From: CAYMAZ01 sp964428185
GTDB taxonomy: Bacteria > Bacteroidota > Bacteroidia > Bacteroidales > DTU049
Assembly (NCBI GenBank): GCA_964428185.1
Contig: CAYRXH010000070.1
Location: forward strand, 1 to 13,221
Direction: 5' to 3'
DNA: 13,221 nt
Of the stretch, positions 7,855 to 13,221 are shown piece by piece. The stretch's first letter is position 1. Every line of letters begins with the position of its first letter. The notes beneath the pieces are model-generated. The model made no database searches. It saw only the letters and a program-made list of their open reading frames with translations, and was not told where the DNA came from. The translations under genes were made by a program, and so were the position numbers.

Positions 7855-8850
7855 TTAGGGAACTTCTATAGTGTTGAGGATATCATTGATAATTTGTTCG
7901 GGAGTGACATTCTGGGCTTCAGCTTCGTATGTCAGTCCGATTCTGTGTCTCAGTACATCAGGAGCAAGTGTTCTAATATCTTCGGGGATGACATAGCCGC
8001 GTCGTTTAATAAAGGCGTATGCCTTGGCAGCAAGAGCCAGATTTATACTTGCTCTGGGTGAAGCTCCAAAACGTATCATATCTTTTAGTGCATTTAGCCT
8101 AAACTGACCGGGGAAACGGCTTGCAAATATAATATCTGTAATATAGTTTTCGATTTTTTCGTCAATGTATATCTTTCTAACAAGTTCTCGAACACGGATA
8201 ATTGTTTCAGGCTTGACAACAGCTTTTATCTTGGGTGTTCCTGAAGTTGATTGTTGTCTGAGAATTGATTTTTCTTCTTCCTTTGAAGGGTAGGAGATGA
8301 CCACTTTCAGCAGAAAACGGTCAACTTGAGCTTCAGGGAGCGGATACGTTCCTTCCTGTTCAATCGGATTCTGTGTTGCCAGCACCAGAAACGGCTCAGG
8401 CAGTTGAAAGGTTTCTTTGCCTATGGTTACCTGACGTTCCTGCATGGCTTCCAAAAGAGCACTCTGTACTTTTGCAGGGGCTCTGTTGATTTCATCAGCA
8501 AGAATAAAATTGGCAAAAATAGGACCTTTGCGAACTGTGAATTCCTCAGATTTCTGACTGTAAATCATTGTTCCGATAAGGTCGGCAGGCAACAAATCGG
8601 GGGTAAACTGAATGCGGCTGAAGGAAACATCAACTGTGCCGGCAAGAGTTTTCACCGCCAAGGTCTTTGCCAGTCCCGGAACTCCCTCAAGAAGGATGTG
8701 ACCGTTGGCAAGTAGCCCGATCATTAAGCGTTCTACCATATTTTTTTGTCCGATAATTGCATTGCCAATTTCCAGGCTCAGCAAATCAATGAATTCGCTT
8801 TCTCTGCGAATTAAATCATTAAGTTCCTGAATGTCAACATTTTCATTCAT
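7855..8850 (-). CDS. MoxR-family AAA+ ATPase
   Basis: 331 aa, the usual length for a MoxR ATPase. Walker A is GVPGLAKT at 56-63. Walker B is ILADEINRAP at 116-125. Sensor 1 Asn lies in LATQNP (157-162), an arginine finger is likely at R178 of QVDRF, and sensor 2 is GASPRA (262-267). The AAA+ core is followed by the helical lid typical of AAA_3/AAA_lid_2 proteins. MoxR ATPases are chaperone-like remodelling enzymes that work with VWA-domain partners, here probably the DUF58, BatA and BatB proteins encoded downstream. It is the first gene of the operon. There is no Shine-Dalgarno; the leader is A/T-rich, as is common in Bacteroidota. Confidence 0.95.
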   Translation of the reverse strand: MNENVDIQELNDLIRRESEFIDLLSLEIGNAIIGQKNMVERLMIGLLANGHILLEGVPGLAKTLAVKTLAGTVDVSFSRIQFTPDLLPADLIGTMIYSQKSEEFTVRKGPIFANFILADEINRAPAKVQSALLEAMQERQVTIGKETFQLPEPFLVLATQNPIEQEGTYPLPEAQVDRFLLKVVISYPSKEEEKSILRQQSTSGTPKIKAVVKPETIIRVRELVRKIYIDEKIENYITDIIFASRFPGQFRLNALKDMIRFGASPRASINLALAAKAYAFIKRRGYVIPEDIRTLAPDVLRHRIGLTYEAEAQNVTPEQIINDILNTIEVP

Positions 8851-8891
8851 ATCACAAAAGTTTTAAAAAATAATTTTTAGCAAGGGTGCGG

Positions 8892-8928
8892 TTTTGCAAA
8901 AATCATACCCACTTAAGAACACTGTCAA
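8892..8928 (-). promoter_or_regulatory. Candidate promoter and palindrome before the bat operon
   Basis: On the minus strand TTGACA (8923-8928) is followed 15 nt later by TATGAT (8902-8907). This matches a sigma70-like consensus but with short spacing. A Bacteroidota reading, TTTG then a TA...TTTG, is also possible but inexact. A perfect palindrome TTTTGCAAAA (8892-8901) directly follows the -10-like hexamer, where an operator could sit. The start codon is 41 nt further on. Confidence 0.35.
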
Positions 8929-8952
8929 AACGACATTAATTTTATTTTAGTA

Positions 8953-8984
8953 TTAAAAAAATGCAGATTTTTTATTCTGCATTT
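8953..8984 (-). terminator. Intrinsic terminator of the scramblase-like gene
   Basis: On the minus strand AAATGCAGA (8984-8976) and TCTGCATTT (8967-8959) form a perfect 9-bp stem with an 8-nt loop, and the T-run continues past the stem (TTTTTTTAATA). It starts 15 nt after the stop at 9000 and lies upstream of the bat operon promoter region, so it should insulate the two units. Confidence 0.7.
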
Positions 8985-8999
8985 GTCAGTGACTGTCAA

Positions 9000-9590
9000 T
9001 TATTTGGATTCCTTCAGAACCATATCCACAGTAATGGCGCAGGCAATAAGCGCTTTTTTGCTTCCCGGATTGGCATATCCGGGATCTATGCTGACAACAT
9101 ATTTATCTGCTGTAGTAAATAACTCTCTGGCAGCACCTGCCCATTGCTTGCTGATCTGTCCGATTTTTTTCCCTTCGGCATCAGTGATTTCAAAATTCCA
9201 TGCTTTCCAGTCTCCTTTCACTTCACCAATGGGTCTGGTTTCCATGTCTGCAATGATGAATTTTGGTTTGAGAAGTCTGAATTTCTGTTTGATCTGAGCA
9301 ATGGGTGTTCCGTTTGAATCAAGAATCTGAACTTTTGAAACAAACCAGGTAAATCCCCTTTTTACAGTCGCCTCAACACCACCCTGGGCATTGACAATAT
9401 CAAGTCTGAAAGGGAGCATGGATTTATTAAAAAATAATCTCATGGCCTTCTGTCCTGCTGTCAGCCGTTGCAGAACTGCTCCCATCTGAATGCCTTCCTC
9501 ATTGAAAATCTTGTATTCATTTTCAAATTTCAGAAAATTGACTTTTTCGTCAATGAAATAATTGTTGGTTGAAAAAAAATCTGTGCTCAT
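9000..9590 (-). CDS. Scramblase/LURP-one-like protein
   Basis: 196 aa, no signal peptide. The pattern of short beta strands with FKFEN/YKIFNEEG, a KRGFTWFVSKVQILDSNG segment, FEITDAEGKKIGQISKQWAG (about 133-152) and ELFTTADKYVVSID (about 156-169) is that of the phospholipid-scramblase-related/LURP-one (tubby-like beta barrel) family. A moderately hydrophobic C-terminal helix (KALIACAITVDMVL) follows, as in that fold. Bacterial members are mostly uncharacterised, and lipid scrambling should not be assumed. The gene stands alone, with its own promoter-like element and terminator, and is divergent from the M23 gene. Confidence 0.8.
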   Translation of the reverse strand: MSTDFFSTNNYFIDEKVNFLKFENEYKIFNEEGIQMGAVLQRLTAGQKAMRLFFNKSMLPFRLDIVNAQGGVEATVKRGFTWFVSKVQILDSNGTPIAQIKQKFRLLKPKFIIADMETRPIGEVKGDWKAWNFEITDAEGKKIGQISKQWAGAARELFTTADKYVVSIDPGYANPGSKKALIACAITVDMVLKESK

Positions 9591-9614
9591 ATTGTTTTAG
9601 CTTCTTGTGTTCTG

Positions 9615-9647
9615 CAAATGTAACCGAATATTTTTTTAACTGGAAAA
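9615..9647 (-). promoter_or_regulatory. Bacteroidota-type promoter, scramblase-like gene
   Basis: On the minus strand TACATTTG (9622-9615) is a perfect TAnnTTTG -7 box. Upstream, TTTC or TTTT lies at 20-21 nt spacing (9643-9647), near the expected TTTG -33 box. The start codon follows the -7 box by 24 nt, giving a short leader. Confidence 0.5.
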
Positions 9648-9656
9648 ATATTTTGC

Positions 9657-9688
9657 TTTCCTGAAATGATTGGAAACAATTATTTTTG
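9657..9688 (+). promoter_or_regulatory. Bacteroidota-type promoter, M23 gene
   Basis: TATTTTTG (9681-9688) matches the TAnnTTTG -7 box. TTTC at 9657-9660 with 20-nt spacing approximates the -33 box. It lies back-to-back with the opposite promoter at 9615-9647. A leader of about 60 nt would precede the ATG at 9754. Confidence 0.45.
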
Positions 9689-9753
9689 GTTTCAGAAGTG
9701 TCCGTATGCCAGGGTTAAATGGTTTTTTGTTATCATTGCAAAAAAATATTAAA

Positions 9754-10581
9754 ATGATGAGGTGTTTTTTCTGTTCGGTTTTCTTGTTTTGTGTTTTCGG
9801 GCTTGGTCTCTATGCACAGACCATGGGTTTGAGGATTTCTTTTTACTATGAACAGGATACTGAAGGATGGGAAATTTTTATGGATAATGATGAATATTAC
9901 CCTATATCAGTTCAGATTTATTTTCAGCTGACAAACCTGAAATCAACAAACGGAAACAATAAAGTATATGTGCTTCCTGCTCGAAGTAAAAAAACAGAAT
10001 AACCTATCTCCGCATCGAAAAGAAAGCCATGAAATCCACATTCAGCACTGAGATGCAGGCTTGTTTCGGCACATACAATCAGACAACGGGAGAGGATTTT
10101 GCTTATATGCTTCCCTGTAGTAAGGGACTTGAGTTTACTGTTGTTCAGGGGTATTGGAACGTTTTCACACGAGGGAGAATTTGCACTGGATTTTGATTTG
10201 CCTGAGGGAACTGAAATTTATCCTGCCCGCGAGGGAGTTGTGATCAGGGTTGTAGATAGTAATGATAAGAACTGCAAGACAAGGAAATGTGCAGATTATA
10301 ACAATTTCATTCTGGTGTATCATCCTGATGGTACATTTGGTTTGTACAATCATTTGAAAAAGGGTGGTGCAGCGGTCGCTGAAGGAGATGAAGTAAAACC
10401 GGAAACACTGCTTGGATATAGCGGCAATGTTGGCTGGTCCAGTGGCCCCCATCTTCATTTTGAAGTTCTTTTGTTTAAAATTGACGGGATGCAGAGAACA
10501 CTGAAAACAAAATTCAGAATCAAAGATGGAAGGTTCTATGAGTATCTGACCGAAGGGAAGAGTTATACAAGGGCTTATTAA
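9754..10581 (+). pseudogene. Secreted M23 peptidase, two frameshifts
   Basis: The first frame encodes a signal peptide (MMRCFFCSVFLFCVFGLGLYAQ) and about 60 residues, then stops at 10000-10002 just after an A7 run (9988-9994). Reading continues sensibly in the -1 frame (NRITYLRIEKK ... DFAYMLPCSKGLEFTVVQGY) to about 10160. It then returns to the first frame for FSHEGEFALDFDLPEGTEIY and on to 10581. That middle-to-end pattern is classic for secreted LytM/M23 metallopeptidases. With net in-frame numbering (275 codons) the zinc/catalytic residues are present: H139 and D146 (SHEGEFALD), H200 (YNHL), H233/H235 (PHLHFE). M23 enzymes cut peptidoglycan cross-links. The two shifts cancel, so either the gene is newly broken or the assembly has indel errors. 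It ends 4 nt from the convergent transporter gene. Confidence 0.8.
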
Positions 10582-10585
10582 GAAA

Positions 10586-11698
10586 CTAGAATTTAAAATA
10601 AAAACCGGCAACTGCAATCAGGAGGGCGATGCCTGTTTTGATAGCTTTGATAAGAAAGAAACTTTTTTTCGATTCAGCGAGTAGTGGGAGACCTGCATGT
10701 CCTTCCTGTACTATCGAATTAACAAGAAGAATGCTTAAAGGGATGATTCCCTGTGAAAACAAAGAGATAAAAATAATGTGGGGTCCCGATTGTGGAATAA
10801 TTCCTATCAGTGCGGCGATCATTACAAAACTCCAGTAATACATGGACTCACTGACAATATGATCCACATGAACCAGTTGAAGAAGCACCTTAATTGCAGC
10901 GATTGAAATGAGAATCCAGATGAAAACCCGGAGAAAGTGTTTTTTAATAATATGGTTCCATAAATGCTCATTGAGAAAATGTTCAGGCACCTTGATTATA
11001 ATGTACAGGCTTATGGCTGCAAGCAGAATAAAACTGTATTGCATCCATTCTTCGATCATAAAAAACTGAAATTGTCTGTGTTCTTCATTGCATGTTTCCC
11101 CGGCAGAATGAACATGTTCAGTGGAATGCACATGTTCATGCCCGAACAAACCGGTTATTAAAAATACAATAAATAAAAGAAGTCCGAAAATAAGAAGTCC
11201 GCGCTGAAATGAAGGATTGCGGAGGTTCTGAATTATTCCTGAAGTTTTGCCGGTATTATGGGCACAGTGGTCATGTTCATGAATTTCAAAATGGACGATA
11301 TTGATTTTGCCTCTGTAAGTGTAAATTTTATTGACAATCAAACCGATTATGATACTGCCTGCAAAAAGACCACCCATAATATACAAGGCAGTGACAGGCA
11401 TCACTGACAACATAACAAATGTTTCATCGCCGATGGTTGCTATGAATGCAGCAAGCAAACTTCCGAAACCCACAACATGATGGGTATAGAGTGATACAAC
11501 TGCATATCCGCCAAGACAACCGGGGAGAAGACCAAGTGTGGCGCCAAGAAGTACCTGCCTTGTGCCGGAGGTTTTTAATCGTTTCAGCCACGAGCCTTTT
11601 GTTTTGATGTTAAAGTATTCAATAAGTAACAACATGATTATCACAAAACTTGTAATCATTAAAGACTCTTTCAGGATATTTAAAACAATCTCCATCAT
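10586..11698 (-). CDS. Putative heavy-metal/manganese exporter, His-rich
   Basis: 370 aa with about 9-10 membrane helices. Two halves carry related motifs in membrane regions: LGLLPGCLGGYAVVSLYTHH (56-74) followed by ATIGDETFVM (87-96), and ALIGIIPQSGPHIIFISLFS (296-315) followed by NSIVQEGHAGLPLLAES (327-343). This is the layout of the 10-TM putative metal/arsenic exporter family (ArsP_2-like, often annotated putative manganese transporter). Soluble loops are His-rich (HEHDHCAH at 140-147; HEHVHSTEHVH at 187-197), suggesting metal binding. The substrate cannot be read from sequence. The ATG overlaps the cupin stop as ATGA, so translation is probably coupled. The 3' end faces the M23 gene with a 4-nt gap and no terminator between. 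Confidence 0.8.
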   Translation of the reverse strand: MMEIVLNILKESLMITSFVIIMLLLIEYFNIKTKGSWLKRLKTSGTRQVLLGATLGLLPGCLGGYAVVSLYTHHVVGFGSLLAAFIATIGDETFVMLSVMPVTALYIMGGLFAGSIIIGLIVNKIYTYRGKINIVHFEIHEHDHCAHNTGKTSGIIQNLRNPSFQRGLLIFGLLLFIVFLITGLFGHEHVHSTEHVHSAGETCNEEHRQFQFFMIEEWMQYSFILLAAISLYIIIKVPEHFLNEHLWNHIIKKHFLRVFIWILISIAAIKVLLQLVHVDHIVSESMYYWSFVMIAALIGIIPQSGPHIIFISLFSQGIIPLSILLVNSIVQEGHAGLPLLAESKKSFFLIKAIKTGIALLIAVAGFYFKF

Positions 11699-12036
11699 AA
11701 GGGTTTATTTTTTTTTTGATGTACGGCAATCCATACACAAAGGGGTATGGATGATGTATAAATGACTCTGTGTTTTTCATGTGATCTAATGAGTATAGAG
11801 TCGCCACGGTGTAATTCAAAAGTTGATCCTGACAATTCAATGACTGCAGAGCCCTGCAGAATCATCACCCATTCGTCATGATCCTGTTCATACCATCCGT
11901 CGGCAGGTGAGGCAGCATTGTTTGATATGATTCTTTCAATAAGAAATGACTCCGTATCTTCAATGGTTTCAAAAATTTCTTTTCCGTCTCCGGGCTCAGT
12001 GAGATTCATCATAATATTGCAAGGAATTTCTTTCAT
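11695..12036 (-). CDS. Small cupin-domain protein
   Basis: 113 aa, a single cupin domain. Motif 1 is QDHDEWVMILQG (51-62), with H53 and E55 as likely metal ligands; Gln51 stands where many cupins have the first His. Motif 2 is GDSILIRSHEKHRV (78-91), with H86 and H89. Residues 1-45 are a less typical N-terminal strand region. Small cupins of this type often bind a metal or small ligand, but the substrate is unknown. It lies 22 nt after the YciO-family gene and overlaps the transporter gene by 4 nt, so a role with the transporter (for example metal handling) is a reasonable inference only. An inverted repeat surrounds its start codon. Confidence 0.85.
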   Translation of the reverse strand: MKEIPCNIMMNLTEPGDGKEIFETIEDTESFLIERIISNNAASPADGWYEQDHDEWVMILQGSAVIELSGSTFELHRGDSILIRSHEKHRVIYTSSIPLCVWIAVHQKKNKPL

Positions 12037-12060
12037 AAAGAGAGTTATATTATGAATCTC
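12001..12060 (-). promoter_or_regulatory. Inverted repeat enclosing the cupin start codon
   Basis: Arms at 12001-12017 and 12047-12060 pair over 14 bp with a 3-nt bulge (GAGATTC...ATAATAT against ATATTAT-GAATCTC). Inside the loop, TCTTT-ATG-AAAGA places the cupin start codon (12036-12034) in the 3-nt loop of a second 5-bp hairpin. The right arm includes bases of the upstream stop codon. If folded in mRNA it could limit cupin translation. It is AT-rich, so chance is possible. Confidence 0.3.
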
Positions 12061-12679
12061 AAATCAGAAAATCAATATTGCCTTTCCCTGCTCTGATCAC
12101 CTCAATCTCTTCACCGGTGCAGTCAAATATTGTTGACCCTTCAACGTCTCCATATCCGCCGTCAATCACAATGTCAACCATGCTTTCGTATTTTTCATGG
12201 ATGAGTTCAGGGTCAATTGTATATTCAATGGTTTCGTGATCAATTTCAATGGATGTTGACATTATCGGATGTCCCAGTTCAGCAATAATTGCTTGTATGA
12301 TACTGTTTGCAGGAACCCTGATCCCAATGGTTTTCTTTTTACTCATGAACAGTTTGGGCACATTTCCAGAAGCAGGGATAATAAAAGTATATGGACCGGG
12401 AAGGCATTTTTTCATCACCTTGTAAATGTTGTTATTTAGCGGTTTTGCATAGGTTGAAAGATCGCTGAGATTGTTGCAAATCAAAGAAAAATTTGCCTTG
12501 CTGAGTGGGATGCCTTTGATCCGGGAGATTTTTTCAACGGCTTTGGGTTTGTATATACTGCAGCCTATTCCATACATAGTATCAGTAGGGTATATGATAA
12601 TACCACCGTCATTCAGGCAGTCAACCACTTGACGGATCAACTTGGGAGAAGGATTCTCATCGTAAATTTTAAGTAACAT
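12059..12679 (-). CDS. YciO/Sua5 family protein (threonylcarbamoyl-AMP synthase-like)
   Basis: The ATG at 12679 gives 206 aa, the length of typical YciO proteins. An upstream in-frame ATG at 12727 would add 16 residues unlike the family. The Sua5/YrdC/YciO signature is clear: GGIIIYPTDTMYGIGC (25-40), KGIPLSKANFSLIC (55-68), LPGPYTFIIPASG (93-105), TIGIRVPANSIIQAI (117-131), then PIMSTS (138-143). The NFSLICNNLSDLSTYA stretch is closer to YciO than to Sua5/TsaC. Family members make threonylcarbamoyl-adenylate for the t6A tRNA modification, though YciO may have a weaker or different role. No C-terminal Sua5 domain is present. It lies downstream of the SRP RNA gene and begins a likely three-gene unit with the cupin and transporter genes. 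Confidence 0.9.
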   Translation of the reverse strand: MLLKIYDENPSPKLIRQVVDCLNDGGIIIYPTDTMYGIGCSIYKPKAVEKISRIKGIPLSKANFSLICNNLSDLSTYAKPLNNNIYKVMKKCLPGPYTFIIPASGNVPKLFMSKKKTIGIRVPANSIIQAIIAELGHPIMSTSIEIDHETIEYTIDPELIHEKYESMVDIVIDGGYGDVEGSTIFDCTGEEIEVIRAGKGNIDFLI

Positions 12680-12700
12680 CGGGAATGTGGTATAATAATG

Positions 12701-12708
12701 CAAAATTA
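12701..12708 (-). promoter_or_regulatory. Possible -7 box for the YciO-family gene
   Basis: TAATTTTG on the minus strand matches TAnnTTTG. A TTTG lies upstream but at only 16 nt rather than 19-21, so the match is partial. The distance to the ATG at 12679 is 21 nt. Confidence 0.3.
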
Positions 12709-12831
12709 ATGAAAAATCAGGAATCAAAGTGTATATATAATAGTTGGTTTCATGATACCCGCTTCATTTGAATGCATGGCAGAGTAGAGGGGGAGTAATT
12801 TTAAGACCTCAAAATCTTATAAATAAAAGAA

Positions 12832-12928
12832 GGGTAAGTTACTTACATCACACCGCTACGACCGTTTACCCTTGCTTTCTTTCGAACCTGGGGGAGTTCA
12901 CAGGAGCTGGTTGTATAAGACTTACCCC
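12832..12928 (-). ncRNA. ffs: Signal recognition particle RNA (small bacterial type)
   Basis: The minus strand carries the conserved SRP domain IV: CCAGG-TTC-GAAA-GAA-AGCAAGG (tetraloop at 12883-12880, AGCA at 12876-12873). This matches the CAGGTCC-GGAA-GGAAGCA arrangement of E. coli 4.5S RNA. The distal GGTGTGATGTA segment (near 12854) is also conserved. The ends pair: GGGTAAGT at the 5' end (12927-12920) with ACTTACCC at the 3' end (12839-12832), giving a hairpin RNA of about 97 nt. A T-rich tract (TTCTTTTATTT) follows the 3' end and may terminate it. Ends are estimated from the pairing. It binds Ffh and targets nascent membrane proteins. Confidence 0.87.
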
Positions 12929-12932
12929 GCTG

Positions 12933-12963
12933 CAAAATTACAAAATTTACAGAAATCGACAAG
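12933..12963 (-). promoter_or_regulatory. ffs: Bacteroidota-type promoter of the SRP RNA
   Basis: On the minus strand TAATTTTG (12940-12933) matches TAnnTTTG, and CTTG (12963-12960) sits 19 nt upstream as a -33 box. The -7 box ends only 4 nt before the inferred RNA 5' end, consistent with direct initiation at the GGGG. Confidence 0.6.
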
Positions 12964-13221
12964 AATCTTTTTTAATAATCACTAAAGCCCATAAAAAACT
13001 ATATAATTTCTTAGGGATGTAAATAGTTAAAAATCAACGGTAGTAAATTTTTATACGCAAACTCACAGACTAAAAAAAACTCACTAAACATGCGGTGTTA
13101 CTGATTTTTCAAACCAGTTTGGTTTTTTATCGGACAATAGTGATATTTAGTATCTTCTATCTTCTATGAGATATCTTGTCACCACACCACCATCACATCC
13201 CCTCTTTTTTGCACCACTTCT
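12964..13221. other. Gene-free right edge
   Basis: No frame here shows protein-like composition or a supported start. A short hairpin AAACCA-gtt-TGGTTT with trailing T's lies at 13111-13128 in plus orientation, but no plus-strand gene precedes it. The final 70 bases are pyrimidine-rich on the plus strand. I see no tRNA, repeat array or gene remnant. Confidence 0.5.

Noticed and set aside
10165..10617. Minus-strand 150-codon open frame
   Set aside because: It is antisense to the M23 catalytic domain and overlaps the transporter 3' end; its composition is not protein-like.
12680..12727. Extended N-terminus of the YciO-family protein
   Set aside because: The extra 16 residues do not resemble the family; the later ATG gives the normal 206-aa length, and a -7 box lies within the extension.
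12768..13022. Plus-strand 84-codon open frame
   Set aside because: It lies over the SRP RNA and its promoter on the other strand, and has no protein-family character.
13111..13128. AAACCA/TGGTTT hairpin followed by T's, plus orientation
   Set aside because: The stem is only 6 bp and AT-rich, and no plus-strand gene ends before it.

Overview
The window looks like chromosomal DNA of a member of the Bacteroidota, probably near Bacteroidales/Marinilabiliales, though the order is only a guess. The evidence is a complete bat (Bacteroides aerotolerance) operon, AT-rich intergenic DNA, almost no Shine-Dalgarno sequences, several TAnnTTTG-type -7 promoter elements, and a Bacteroidota-style small SRP RNA. 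Nothing indicates a plasmid or phage.

Left edge (1-341): no gene. It holds what looks like a degenerate small palindromic repeat element of two hairpins sharing a CTTTCAG core.

Main block (342-8850, minus strand): one operon read right to left. It runs MoxR-family AAA+ ATPase, DUF58 protein, a BatD-like membrane protein, BatA, BatB, BatC, and a single ORF that joins BatD and BatE. Junctions are 1-12 nt or overlap, except for an 82-nt gap after the ATPase gene. The ATPase is expected to act with three MIDAS-bearing VWA-type proteins (DUF58, BatA, BatB). BatD-like proteins and TPR proteins (BatC, BatE) would supply the envelope-side part of an aerotolerance/stress complex. The window's main oddities are here: the BatD-BatE fusion and a Q/N-rich tandem repeat in BatC.

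Middle (8851-10581): a minus-strand scramblase/LURP-one-like gene with a clear 3' terminator. It is divergent from a plus-strand secreted M23 peptidase gene. That peptidase gene is interrupted by two mutually compensating frameshifts but keeps all its catalytic motifs.

Right (10586-12928, minus strand): the SRP RNA gene, a YciO/Sua5-family gene, a cupin gene, and a His-rich multi-TM protein resembling putative heavy-metal/manganese exporters. The last two overlap by 4 nt. An inverted repeat surrounds the cupin start codon. The last ~290 bases contain no gene that I can support.

I do not see a wholly new system. The most useful leads are the BatD-BatE joint, the doubly frameshifted peptidase, the BatC repeat, the transporter/cupin pair and the left-edge repeat element.
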